In this document: positions 1 to 12,177 of the stretch, piece by piece | How the letters are laid out: each line of letters opens with the position of its first letter | How positions within the stretch are numbered: position 1 is the stretch's first letter | Assembly (NCBI GenBank): GCA_963682055.1 | Contig: OY821740.1 | Coordinates: 8,557,314 to 8,621,313, forward strand | Length of the DNA stretch: 64,000 bases | DNA from: Primula veris | Taxonomy: Eukaryota > Streptophyta > Magnoliopsida > Ericales > Primulaceae | Direction of reading: 5' to 3' | Notes under the pieces: model-generated | Databases searched by the model: none | Told to the model about the DNA's origin: nothing | Seen by the model: the letters and a program-made list of their open reading frames with translations, nothing else | Program-made: the position numbers and the translations under genes

Positions 1-2264
1 GATGCGACTGCAAATGATTGCACGCATTTCTTGGTCTTGCGCACCAAGATTTATATTTCCGTGTCCGTCATGAGGCCCATAGACACTCAAACACCATATA
101 CGTACCAGCTGGTTACTGGTTATGAGCCAGAAGTCTCATATTAACGCGTGTTTGGAGTGCTTAATTAATATTTTGATTGAGCCGCTATAGCGTTCAAAAT
201 ATGGACCTCTGAAGGGGACATAAGTCGATTATGAATCCCATACCTATCATTTAATAGAGTAACCTTGGCAAGCGATCTCTTTACCGCATGATATGCGAAA
301 GTGACATCGCTAAGACTGTTCTCCCCGTCGTTAGGGGGAGATTTGCACGTTACCGTTGATAAGAAACGACGTGAAGTAACGTGGCATAACCCACTCAGTC
401 TTAGCTCGATCCCCAAAACTGCATTTAGTGATAAGTAAGTGCATAGACTCCCTCAAGTCTAACTAAATGCCTGACGCATTTAATGACTTTATGAGATGTC
501 ACGAGATCATTTATACCTGCTGCAAAATGCTTGCAAGGATAGACGTCCCTATCGGACGCCGTGTTCCTTTCGTAACACGTTGCTTTGGCTGAACCCGCCA
601 AGTAAAGGACGCTGCCGTCGGCCATCAGTCTATCGTCCTTCCTAAGATATGAGGAAGTTGACCGGTTCTTAATTCGTTCAGCCCCAGAGGTGGTGAACTG
701 AAACTCGCCTGTCGCACGAGATTATAAAGGAGCAGGGAGATGTATGATTTCCTCCTCATCCTAAGAATCTCGAAATATCTGTCGATCATGATATCTTAGA
801 CGATATTGAAGCGAAACGAGACTGTCATTGATTATTTGTTCATATATTCGGTGACGACTGATAATATGAACAAATTATGACAGGGAACCATGTACCGTTG
901 CCTGAAGTCAACGGAGAATAGACTGTACTAATGGAAACTTGCAATCCAAGTAGACTCCTTAGCGAAAGTGTGTTCGGACCTGTAGCTCCAACACCACCAA
1001 TGTTAAACGAGTTTGTTTATTTGGTTATTCGTAAGGAAGAGTGATGAGAATAATGAGATTGTAGAATGCTCGCCTAGTAGCGCAAGGCTTCTCTCACACC
1101 TTGGAATTGATTACGAGATGGTTGATTTCTTCGTAATGGACATTATAACAGTCCTCTACTTTATCAGTTTAGTAGTTTCCGGAAAACTGATTATGTAGCA
1201 TGTGATTGTGGTCACGATCTTATCTCTGTGGGGATTTAGACTAGAGATGTGGATGAAGGTCCCTGTGTGACTTCATAATGCTTGAATCAAGTAGTTCCTG
1301 ACCACGGAACACGATCTCAATTTAATGAGACGTTCACTATATGGATTAATATAATCCGAGTGGATGTGGTATACCGCCTAAGTGAGTACTTGATTAGCTT
1401 GGGATACTTGAACAAGTATTATGCCCTTGCGTGTTTTATTACGCGATCCATTTTTGGATTTGCCTTCGAGATGAAGGATCTTGGGAAGACACGGTAGTGA
1501 CTCGACCTGATGATCGAGTCCCGTAAAGATTGAATCTAAGTCCATGATTCAGACTACACCCAGAAGGTGTTATGATGTTTTAGTCATTATGACGCTAAGT
1601 CGTCAGATTCTCCCATGATCGTTCGATCACTAGACATTGATATAGACCCGGTCCGTCCCTGATGAGACGACAAAGAGATATTGAACCATGATGTTCGTAT
1701 CTAAGTACAATAAGCGCATCATTGTACTTGGTCTAATGTACTAAGACGAACATCTTGTCTGCTGTGAATGGTATAGCTCGACACAGCATCGCGCTAACAC
1801 GCTGCCATCGAAATGGCATAAAAGACATTTTCCCATTACCTTAAGGTAACTGTGGATGAGGGCTTGTCTTATCCCATTTTGCGTCATCGAGTGTACCTAC
1901 CCCCTTTGGTACTTGAATTAACGCAACCCTTTTTCGGGTATACCGATGCTGGTTACTTATCAGACCCGCATAAGGGATATTCCTAACATGGTATGTCTTT
2001 GCCATTAGGAATAAGGCGATATCTTGGAGGTCTTGGAATGACTCCAAACGAATCACTCCGATCTCGTGCTCTATGAGACGACTAGAGAGTATATATGGCT
2101 TCGAGCTAGTATTAGTCATATTTGAATTACATATGCTCTGTCTCACGATCCAGATAAAACACTTGTCATAGAAGACAACTTGTTGTTATCGATCAAGAGA
2201 GACATGACTACATTATGCTATTTAGCATTTTTCGCCGAAATAAATCTTCACATATGAAGTTTAA

Positions 2265-2507
2265 GAGCATCCAATTGAATGCTCGTTCTATCCCATGTTA
2301 GATTTTCTTGCATCCAGTCGTGTGCAAGTAAATGAGACATCCAGTCGAATGCTCGTACTCTTTCTTGGAATATGAAATCTTTGCACCCAGTCGTGTGCAA
2401 GTTAGGGGGAGCATCCAGGTGAATGCTTATTGGACTAATTACTACTTAGTCGAAATTCTCGCACCCTATTGTGTGCAAGTGAGGGGGAGCATCTAGTCGC
2501 ATGCTCG
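2265..2507 (+). repeat. Array of seven small hairpin repeats in the copia 3' region
   Basis: Seven short units with core CCAGTCG or close variants sit between complementary arms at 2267-2282, 2310-2325, 2337-2352, 2383-2398, 2411-2426, 2461-2476 and 2489-2504. Units alternate strictly between type A (arms GAGCAT/ATGCTC or GCAT/ATGC) and type B (GCAC/GTGC, followed by AAGT). Unit 2 is GCAT/GTGC, a G-U wobble intermediate. The array lies after the Pol coding relic and before the LTR, so it would be transcribed as 3' untranslated RNA. Confidence 0.8.
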
Positions 2508-2528
2508 TGTACTCTTTTTGTCCTTAGA

Positions 2529-2945
2529 CCAATATTTTTTCCCACTGGGTTTTCCTTGTCAAGGTTTTTAGCGAGACACGTTCCCATCTTATCTCATTTA
2601 AAATTGCCGAAATTAGGAGGAGTATCCTGTTGTATACTTCTTACCACTGTGTACTCTTTTGTCATTCGACTAGAGATTTTTTCCCACTGGGTTTACTCTA
2701 GCAAAGTTTTGATGAGGCACCTGTTTTGTGGTTGATCCCTACTACTACCATTGTTGCACTCTTTTTCCTTCGATCAGAGATTTTCCTATTGGGTTTGCTC
2801 TAACAAGGTTTTGATGAGGCACACTGTTTTGTGGTTAGTTACTTACATGATATTTCGGCCTATATCATTCGGCTACACAGTTTCTCCTAGGTACCGGTTT
2901 TGTCCCACACTGGGTTTTCCGTCCCTAAGGTTTTTATATGTTTAG
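2529..2945 (+). repeat. Four degenerate repeats of the copia 3' CACTGGGTTT...AAGGTTTT motif
   Basis: Copies occur near 2535-2580, 2680-2725, 2779-2825 and 2905-2940. Each has a CACTGGGTTT or CTATTGGGTTT half, a short spacer, then (C)AAGGTTTT, usually followed by GATGAGGCAC. The TCCCACTGGG and CAAGG halves are a recurrent signature of plant copia 3' regions. Each copy is preceded by a degenerate TTCGACTAGAGATTTT-like lead. Confidence 0.7.
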
Positions 2946-3013
2946 CAATGCGAATCAATTCGACTCAGATCGACTGTATGAAGACGAAGAATTCAAGACG
3001 TCCAAAGGGGGAG

Positions 3014-3224
3014 TGTTGTAAGATTATTGGACTATTGAGCTTTTACTGATTGGGTCCAAGTGAGCTTATAACCCTACCACTCTATCTATATAAAGAGGGC
3101 TAGGGGTCTTGTATTTTATTCATTCATATACATTCTGATTAATAAAGAACCTGTTGTTGTCTCTCTCTATATTCTCTCTCTATATCTATATACATATATA
3201 TGTGAGCTAATATGTTACACAACA
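3014..3224 (+). repeat. 3' LTR of the copia element (211 bp)
   Basis: It begins TGTTGT immediately after the purine tract AAAGGGGGAG and ends ACAACA, the usual TG...CA inverted termini of a copia LTR. It contains a TATATAAAG promoter-like box near 3089-3098 and a CT/TA-rich 3' part. The flanking five bases after the LTR (3225-3229, attag) would be one copy of the target duplication, but the matching 5' copy lies outside the window. Confidence 0.85.
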
Positions 3225-5862
3225 ATTAGTATATTTGACGTGTTAGTTGATCGTTTAAATATGATATTTTAAAAACTTATAAAAAAATATCTTATAAAGT
3301 TATTTTGATCGAAAAAGCAAAATGTTATTAGTTAATATCAAAATTCAATATGTTGAAAGTTAATTTTTTAAGTTTTTGCTAAACAACTCATCTATATTTT
3401 AAAAATTAATATTTTTTACTACTGTTTTTTTTGAAAAAAAATTTGACTCAAAAAGGTGATAACAAAAGTATTCGGTATCTAAAACGAAATAAATACTAGT
3501 ACAATTAATAATAGGTAACGTGTGTGGGACGGCGTTTAGGGTTAAGAGCTAACCGTTGGAAGTGGGCCCGGTAAAAGTGACGGTGTTTCCGCGTTAACAA
3601 AAAAATCCTACTCAGTTACAGCTGTTTTTCCTTTTGAGAATCTCAATAAAGACTACTAAAAAAGTCTAAAAATCACACACCACATATGTCTATTAACTCC
3701 ATCACCATCAGCTTACTTTATAATTACTAGTATATATAGCTAATGGAAATACATATGTACTCGTACAAATTAGTTGAAAAAAACTATCGATATACATGAT
3801 TTATTCTCTTGAATTTGATTTTTTAAGTATCTTGTAGGGAGTAATTGATATAAATAGCACATAGTAAGATGGACAAAAAAACACGTTTTCAATATGCTTT
3901 TTGAGTTATTACTTCATTAGAAACCTTTTGTTTTTGTTTGAAACTACTTCCCTAAAGAATTAAATATATATATATATATATATTGGTTTACTGGCTTGAA
4001 GCCAAAACAGTAGGCCAAAAGAACTCAAAACTGTTTTCATAAAATTGAAATAGAACCGACTTCACTTAAAACAAATTCGACAAAAGGAATCATCCATTTG
4101 CATCCTGCCCCTTTATAAATTCCGACGCATCATAGAAGTAAAGGTATTCCCTTATGACCAAAAAAAGTGACCTCCAAAAATATTATGTTAGCAAACATGC
4201 AGTGCACCTTGTAGGCTTTAATAAATCATATTTATTTATTTTTAAAAAATATGATCATACGTTGACTACCAATAATTTATACATGGGAGGACAAGTATCC
4301 CATTGAGCAAATATTAAAAAAAGTTTGGTTCTGTACCAGACACCTTGACACGTCTTCCTAACCCGATGGACTGGTTTTAAGTTGCAGTTGCGATTTATAC
4401 TTGATATAAGGTATCAATGTAACAAAATAGTATATGTACATTATATTCACCGAGACACAACACAGAATAATAGCAAAGCTGGCAAGAGCTTTGATTGATT
4501 AAGCATCACTAACGCTCAAGCTTACGACTTACAACTTACAACTTCTGAATGATTCCCACGGGATTGGGCTTTTATTCTTTTGCTTCGTATTAAATACGAA
4601 AAAAATAATTGTGTAAGGCATTGCGAGTAAAGGCCAATTACGTTTGTGACTTACTTTCAGTAAACCATCATCCTATTTAAATTAGATCGATTAAATAAAT
4701 CAACTACAGTAATGACACGAACCAGATTCATTCACTTCTATAAGCCAGATATAAAGTAAGTGCTATTCCACAATACAGAAAACGGAATAGAATCTCTATG
4801 AGATATGCCTATTGTGGCTGTATAAACAATTATTCTTTTATCAAGTTGTTTCAAAAAATAACCATGAGTTGCAATGTCAATTGTCTGATTGAGTAATCAG
4901 TTGTATGTGCACGCCACCAACCTGCTACATAAAAGATCCCATTCAACGAAACCAATGTCAGCTTCAATATTTAATCTCAAATGAACCATTTTCAATCAAC
5001 TTAAAAATAAAACTAGTAATATTTTGAAATAGACGTGATGGCACAATCTCAAGTCCAAACCCAACTTCAGAAGGCTTTTTCATTGTAGTTGGAGTGCTTA
5101 TTCAGTTATTCTTAAGGAGATCTCACTCTAGTTTTGAAGATCTTCAATCCCTTTACAGTATTTGAAAGGGGAAAATAAAATCAGACCCATTTGCAACTGA
5201 TGAACTTATTAGTCTCTACGCATATTGAAAATCTCACTAACACGATTGCTACATGTTATCCTTAAATACCAACAGTCACGTAAAATACAATCAGTCTATA
5301 ATTGCGTGATTGCCACATCACATCTGTGGTTGTCAAGCGATCGACTGGCAATTATCAGAACACCACGAGTTTATGTAAGCACAACTTGCAGGATAATCTG
5401 ATAGTTTCTAATTTTGTTTTAAAACTAGGTAGGTAAATTCAAAAGTGAGCTGCAACTCATGTCGTGATATAAAAAGGCAATGATAATTAAGCATCTCTGC
5501 CTATAAACCTACATATTTTGTTTTAAACTAAAAACGTTAACGGTTTTCAAAATTTCATTAGTTGAAAAACTTACCGTTTCCTTTTCAATGATTTTCAAGA
5601 ATGAGAGACATCAGCAGTTCATCAAATATGCCAGAAGCAGAAAGGGCCAAAAGAAACAAGAATGATATATCTTTGAAGAATTGGTTTCGTCTAGTTATAA
5701 CTTGATATTATAAACTTAGCATTGTAAATATAAATATAAAGAAACTTTTCAGCTAGTAGTGCCAAATCTAGTTCCGATATGTAAAAAAGCAAATGAACAA
5801 AAAAACGTACTTTGCTATATAGCTTTCCATCCTTCCCCGTTACAAGAGATTGACAAGTGCAA
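3225..5862. other. Intergenic, AT-rich; no gene recognised
   Basis: Frequent stops on both strands and no domain-like frames. There is a (TA)n microsatellite near 3965-3983. The last few hundred bases before 5863 are presumably the 3' UTR of the minus-strand RAD9 gene. Confidence 0.6.
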
Positions 5863-8800
5863 TCACTCTTCATGGTATGGTGGTGTTGACTGTACACATA
5901 GTTCAGCCTCGTCACTATCGTCTTCATCCTCGTCAGCATCTACCCAGTTACTAGGATGGCGTTGTGACATACCATAACCACCTATTTCTTCTCGTCCTTA
6001 AAATCCCCAGAAAACAAAAATTTAGAGCCAATGCATTTCGGAAAAGATAAAAAAAACAATTCAAAAAATAAAAGACTCAGCACAGTAGATAACCTTGAGT
6101 TTCTTGAGAATGCTCCGTTTCCATGGGGTTGTGTCTAATGCAATAGTTAAGAACAATATTCATCAAATAAATCACTTGAAAGCAATTACTAATGGTCCCA
6201 TTTGTTTGGTTGTTAACATAATGATCTTTCTGGAAGCTTCTATAATGAGGAAATCTTTTACAAACCCATCTGGTTATTAGATGCTTTAAGAACATTCCTG
6301 TTCTGGAATTAATCTATAGTAATGATGATGACCAAATGGGGCATTTCTTTATCTACCCAACTTCTTGACCCCATTTCGTTATGGCCCATAACTGCACACT
6401 TGCAACATTCGAGCCTCTACAAAATTTAGGTTAGATATACCCATTAAGTGATACATGTTCTGTATTCACATCTTAACAAAAGGGCCACATTTTTAACATA
6501 GTCAAAAACGTACGGCTAGGTCATCACAATATAGAAGTTGGGGAAAGTGAAACTATGCATAGAAGGGGATAGATGAAAGTAATTTATACCATCAAGCTGT
6601 CATTGCAAAAACTACATTGATAAAATGAAGATAATTTAGGATACAGAGTAGGACCAGGCGCCATATTGACTACCGCTGGCCCGTCCTTAGATATATGCAT
6701 GGTACTGATCCTATGGATGTCCATACGTTCATTATCATTTGAATTTCTCTCGATTTCAACATTCCTTTGTTCGATTCCATTGCCACTTTTCGCCCCACTT
6801 CCTGTTTAAAGTCAAATTTGAGAAACATATAGGTCATATGAGAAAAAGTAAACATCAAATAGCCCACATGTAATACGGCTATTTTGCGGATAACTCCCAT
6901 AAAATTTGGTTATTGCAAAAACAAATAGCAAATAGGGTGGTTTAATTCCAAGTAAACAAAGTATGAGGGTTATTTGCAAAAAACCCATAGTACATGGGGG
7001 TCGTTTCAGTTTACCCAAACTCGTCATTATTTTACACTTGTTAAAAAGTAACCTGAAAGGTCAGACCAAATTCTGGTGTGATCAGATGGATGTTCAGAGA
7101 CATTTTCTTTCTCCTTTTCTTCTGATCGGGACCCAGTCCCTTGACTGGCTCGACTTTGCACTGTGGGAGCTACAGGTTGAGCTGCTGATGGATTTCCTTC
7201 TTGGAGCTGTGACGTTAGCATTGTAGCTAGCACTAGAGTAGAATCAAAATTTGAAACTGAGCCATCGTCTAGGCCAAATTTTGGTGCCATAAGAATAGGC
7301 CTGTAGATTTTGGACATTAAATTAAAATTTATTTTCATCATTAACACCATTAATATTTAATACCGATGCCTATAAAAACATGTCCAGTATTCATTATGGG
7401 ACAAGGGTGGTTACAGTCTTACAGACCACTGAAATAGTAACTTTCTAATCCTGTTTTTATTCTTCTATTATTGGTTTGCTGAAATATGATATAAAACTTC
7501 ATTAGCTAGATCTTTTCAAGGAACCAAAGAAACTAGGTGATCATAAAGTTTGTACGCCACAACCGCACTAGAAGTAGTAAAATTGGTGAAACCATCACAC
7601 TATAATGAGTCCATACTTCCACAGGTTGATGGAATAAAATACATACTCCCATAGTAAAGTAAATTTTGCACTTACAATGCATACATTAGCCAGAATCAGA
7701 ACACTAGTATATTTTGATGCATGATGTGATATCTTGTCACAGTCAGAGACTAATAAATTTAAGCGTGAAGGGAAGAATCATACTCTCCAGCTTTATCAAA
7801 ATATAAGTGAATGTCGACTTCACATCCTTCACAGAAAGAAAGAAATGCCTGAAATAAACCAAATAACTGAATAAGGAAAAATAAAATCGAAGGGAGAAAT
7901 ATCACTTGTATAGCCTACAAAGGAAATAGTAGAAATTCAAATCGACAATAACTACAGAATTGCTTAAAAAGTTATTAAGAAGAGAGAACATATTCCCAAA
8001 GAGAGATTGAACAAACTGTAATGATCCCAGATACGGTACAAAAGATATAAACGAGAGGGATGAATGATTCGGTAGAGAAAACAAGATCAGGGTTCAAGTT
8101 TGATTGATTTAGAATCCATAGGAGTTCAATACTAATTTTTATAGTTTGAGGGCCGTTTTGTAATTCTTCAGAACTAGCAGTATAAGTATTACTGTAGTGA
8201 GCTCATTAGAGAGAAGGAAAAATAGGAACCTTATTTACTTTTATTAAATTCAGTTATTCCTTTAAATTTTGTTCTTTAAATTCTGCAATTTAATTACCAG
8301 TATTTAGATTTTGTACTTTTAATCTTTGAGTTGATATAAACAGAAAATATTCCCACAAAAACAGATACGTTTTGTTCTTTTTCAGTTATTGAGTGAACTA
8401 TATTAGTGAGTTCGTCACACAAACTTTCAAGCAGATGGCAGTTTTTAATTTTTATTAGGTTAACACCTCAATGGAACTGGTGAAGTTAAGTTTAAGTTAG
8501 TATGTCTTATATAATACCTTCAATTCTTTGACACCAAATGTAATGTCGACAGGGTCACCCACATGACTGTATTGTACAAACTCTTCAGTTGGATCTATCC
8601 ACAGCTGAGTGTGTAGCGCCGAATCACTCTCTATAACACAAAAATACACCATCAACTTTCTTTCTTTAGAAGAGGGTAAGGGCTTGTTTGGCTGCCACTT
8701 TTAAGAAAATAAACTGATTTTAAGCTCTGTTTTTGTTGCTGTTTTGCTTAAAGCTGGCATTTAGTTGACCTGTTTAGAAACTGCGCTGTCTAAATTTTTG

Positions 8801-11349
8801 ACTTGTAAAAGCTAAAAGGTTAAACCTGGATGAAACTAGCTCTTTTCCGAATCTCAAAAAGTCCAGCTTAATTTTTTAAAAGCTTAAACAGAAAAAATCT
8901 GACAGTCTAGTTTTTAAGTGAATAAACAAAAAGCAGCTTCAAACCTGTAAACAGAAAAAAGAAAAAACTACCGTGCATTTACCTTTTGTCGGGTCTATAT
9001 AACTTCTCAATTCAACTGCTTTTCCCCCAATTTCATTTGCCAGGTCAGCAGGCATGGATGTTGGCTCTGTTGCAATAATAGTGATTTCCTGTAGGGTTGA
9101 TTGGAAGTTACCTAGCAATCTGTTCAAATCACGAGGCCTCACCACAAAGTTGCTTGGTAAATTTGTCCTATCGAGAGCAAGTTGTTGAATGTCGGGTTCA
9201 ACATTGCAAGTTATCGAATATGTTTTCCTCATTCCTAAAATACATAGACCATATATATTGCAGAAAGTTATTATTACGAAAAAGAAAACAAGTAAAAGAA
9301 GACATGAAAAGAAACTAAGCACCTTAACATCAGGACCAAATATTTTTTTGTGCATTTATTATACAGTTTTACTGCATAATTAGGAAACCATTTTTTTCTT
9401 TTATTCACCCCTCATGATATATGAACTGGGTATATGTGAAATTCAGATATTTGTGCAACAGTACTAGTTTTAGTGCATGACGTTGCATAACAGAGGTTGT
9501 AAGAGAAACTTTGGTAATGCCTATATTGCCCATAATGGCCCTATATCAGCATTGAGTTGAAAACTATATGATTGAGGTTCCTAACTAGTTAACATTGATT
9601 TTCATGCCATGGGTAAAAAAAATGGAACCTAGAAAGTTGATTACACACACCAAGCAAAGGCCAATTTTCACAATTTACGATAATGTTTCGTTGAATGTAA
9701 AGCCTTAAAAAACATAATTTTTGTCATTTTAGATGGCAATAACAAATTCCTCAAATTTTCTAGGTACTTTACTGAGATGAAATAAAAGCAGTAGAACTGT
9801 AGATGTTGTCTAGAATAAGTTTGTGCTGAATTGGTGTCCTAATCATTTTGTTCCAAGTCCAAACACATTGTTATAGTTATATGTGACAAAACTTGATATC
9901 AACGTATAATATTATCACATTTCTGCATATATAAAAAACATGTTGCATTTGGGCTTCAGACTGGTGCTTAAGTAAAAATAAAATTAGGCAACACATTTAA
10001 AAATTCAGAAGAACAACAAGACTAAGTAAAGGCAGGTACGCACTTACCATTGAAGCAGTTTAAAGTCCACTGAACTTTTGACGCATCTGGGTTGGGCAAT
10101 AGCATGCTTAGACGATCAATACTTGTAAGCGGGGTCCTAAGAACAGAACAAATGGCCTATATACATCAATTTAAGAATTAAAGTTCTTGACAATGGGAAA
10201 AATATATCTTAGTTCTTCTGTAATGGGAGTGTACCTTCAAAAGAACACTACATTGCACCTGGTTACCAGAAATCGTATAAACGTCAAAAAAATCGGGCTT
10301 AAAGGTAATATGTTGGTAGGCAGACCTCGATGCGTTGAGAGTATGAAAAGCAAGCTGCGTATATAAGAAACAAGCAAAAGGTATTAGAATACTTATTTTA
10401 CATAAAAATCATTAAAAAGTAAGGTTGTTAGTTATGTATCAAAACAACAAATTGGAGATGTTATGCACCTTTGTTTGTGTAGGTAAATCTGTACTTACAA
10501 ACATACGTATCAGCAATAGATACAAAAACTCTTCTTTCAATAGATATCCATATACTTGCTCTCTTTGTCGTGTTTGCCTCATACCCTCCCCCAATAATTA
10601 ACAATAATTTAATTATATATATAATCTGTTTAAATTAGTGATTGGGCAAACCCCAATGACTCTTTCCATCAAGTTTTAAATTTTAAGCTAATTTTGCGGA
10701 CCCCGGATTTACAATTCCAGGCTTTACCACATATCATGATTACAATCTTACATACGGTTGAATCCATAAATACATAAATAATAATAACGCTACACTTGGC
10801 ACATCGCATAATCTACTAATTATTCCGTAAGTGAGTAACTGACTATTTTCCCCAAATTCATTTTCTCCATTATAAACCCTTGAATATCCAACCATGATAA
10901 TTGATAAACCATTTAAATTCATGTTAAGTCAGTGGAAACCCTAGAATTTAGTTGGTTTGTCAGCCCTAAAATAAAATTTAAACTGCGCACATCACATAAT
11001 ATAATAATTATTTCATATACAATTATTTTTTTTTATCCAAATTCATTTATTTCCATAATAAATCCTTCAATATCCAATTCAAATAAAAGGCAGTGGAAAC
11101 CCTAGGATTCAGTTTGTGAGCCCTAATAAAAGAATAGAAACAACAATTAAACAGCGATAATTAGTACAAACTGAGTAAATATGAGATGGTAAGTTGAAAT
11201 AAATAAGATGAAAAAATGTAGGGGGGGTAAAAGAGTAAATTAACCTGAGAAGGAGAAGCTTGGATAGTGAGCTCGTTACCGATTCGAGCTAAACATGTTA
11301 TACACCGATTAAATGTTTTTAATGCGTTACCGCTTATGCTCAACTCCAT
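5863..11349 (-). CDS. RAD9: RAD9, checkpoint clamp (9-1-1) subunit
   Basis: RAD9 forms a PCNA-like ring with RAD1 and HUS1 that is loaded at DNA damage and activates ATR signalling in the nucleus. Exons read on the minus strand: 11349-11245 (begins MELSISGNALKTF), 10354-10235, 10156-10048, 9234-8983 (TYSITCNVEPDIQ), 8630-8518, 7848-7784, 7300-7053 (ILMAPKFGLDDGS) and 6801 onward. A last exon at 5981-5863 ends with an acidic tail and STPPYHEE. All junctions down to 7053 keep frame with GT-AG borders. The folded clamp part spans about residues 1-270, and the rest is a Ser/Glu/Lys-rich tail as in the family. Borders between 6801 and 5981 are unresolved. One small exon ending HSQETQ joins in frame to the last exon (donor near 6093-6092), but its acceptor and the exon 8 donor are uncertain. 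Introns carry MITE-like insertions. The start is supported by family similarity and a TATA box 60 bp upstream. Confidence 0.9.
6870..7020. repeat. Dispersed 'GCAAATAACCCCCATGTAC' repeat in RAD9 intron 7
   Basis: The end at 6961-7005 contains GAGGGTTATTTGCAAAAAAC and then CCATAGTACATGGGGGTC. The other end, 6870-6935, carries a degraded inverted counterpart (ATTTTGCGGATAACTCCCAT). The same motif flanks repeats in RECQSIM intron 2 and DEG14 intron 3, so this looks like a short non-autonomous element. Confidence 0.5.
8680..8944. repeat. MITE-like insertion beginning GGGCTTGTTTGGC in RAD9 intron 4
   Basis: The left end GGGCTTGTTTGGCTGC is shared with a second insertion at 13895 in a BUB1 intron. 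Both also share an internal CTCAAAAAGTCCAGCTT-like segment. GGGCTTGTTTGGC is typical of plant MITE termini. I cannot find a clean matching right terminus or target duplication, so the right border is approximate. Confidence 0.4.
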
Positions 11350-11409
11350 TCCCCTCTCTCTCTCTCTCTAAATATATAGATATATCTATGTATGTATCGC
11401 TCTCATAAT

Positions 11410-11418
11410 CTTATATAC
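11410..11418 (-). promoter_or_regulatory. TATA box of RAD9
   Basis: On the minus strand GTATATAAG lies about 60 bp upstream of the RAD9 ATG at 11349. It is followed by a (GA)n-rich leader directly before the start codon. Confidence 0.5.
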
Positions 11419-11509
11419 AAATTGCAAATCGATTGGAGGCAAAGTGGGTTTTTGTATATGGCGGGAAATACTGTATAATGTTTTTTCAACGATTTAATAA
11501 CACTACAAT

Positions 11510-12169
11510 TAGTAACGAAACAACCGAACAACCAAGTAAAATGTGGATGTTTGGGAAAGACGAGCATGAACCAAACATTTGACAAGCCGAACACGAGTTG
11601 TTCATCAACATCTAATTTCTTTCAAAACATTTAATAATTGAAAAAAATATATATTTTTATTTCTTTTTAAAATATATTTTAATTTTATTATATATTACTA
11701 TATTGTTAACTAGGATAAACTAGTTCACATATAACTTTAAGTTTATATATTGTATAAATTCTTTTACATACGTATGATTACTTTAACGAGTTGAACACTT
11801 AACGATAAAATCGGTGACTGTATTTATAGTATGATGATATAAATTAACATAATAAGTTCAAAATAATACAAGCATATCATTTATATTATTATAGCATAAA
11901 TAAGTTTATTAATTGTGTAATGATATTAATTTTTGTTACATCATTAATAGATTTATTTATTTTATTTTATCAAACTTTATATATAGTTACACGAACACGA
12001 GTTTAGACGAACCGAACAGAGGGTTGTTCATGTTCAGTTCACTTAATAGACGAACACTATATTCTTGTTCATTATCGTGTGTCATTTATAAATGAACGAA
12101 CATGAACCGAGCATTAGCCGAGCCGAACACGAACGATTTCACGAACAGCTCATCTCATTTACAGCCCTA
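11510..12169. mobile_element. Non-autonomous hAT-type element (660 bp) with 8-bp target duplication
   Basis: The segment is flanked on both sides by ACTACAAT (11502-11509 and 12170-12177). Its right end read on the minus strand is TAGGGCTGTAAATGAG, a common plant hAT terminus; the left end shares only TAG plus scattered bases. Multiple CGAACACGAAC/GTTCGTG-type subterminal motifs occur near both ends (11560-11615 and 11990-12155). The centre is AT-rich and has no transposase. Confidence 0.75.
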
Positions 12170-12177
12170 ACTACAAT

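Larger units (their letters stand above)
1..3224 (+). mobile_element. Decayed Ty1/copia retrotransposon, 3' part (integrase C-terminus to 3' LTR)
   Basis: No long ORF survives, but short frames on the plus strand read as ordered copia Pol segments. There is a post-integrase stretch near 500-560 and the lead-in to reverse transcriptase near 800-880. The reverse-transcriptase fragments are at 1013-1198 (visible VRKSDENNEIV and GIDYE) and 1282-1497 (RLSEYL, ending FEMKDLGKT). The RNase H block is near 1920-1980 (GYTDAGYLSDPHK). The part expected to carry the catalytic YVDD is missing between the two RT fragments. Downstream are a non-coding 3' region, a purine-rich tract (3004-3013) and a 3' LTR. 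The 5' LTR, gag, protease and the integrase core lie left of the window. The element is dead by frameshift and deletion. The order of motifs is seen directly; the family assignment is from knowledge of plant copia Pol. Confidence 0.9.

Noticed and set aside
165..625. Minus-strand open frames of 83 and 66 codons
   Set aside because: They lie opposite the decayed copia Pol on the plus strand and have no protein character of their own.
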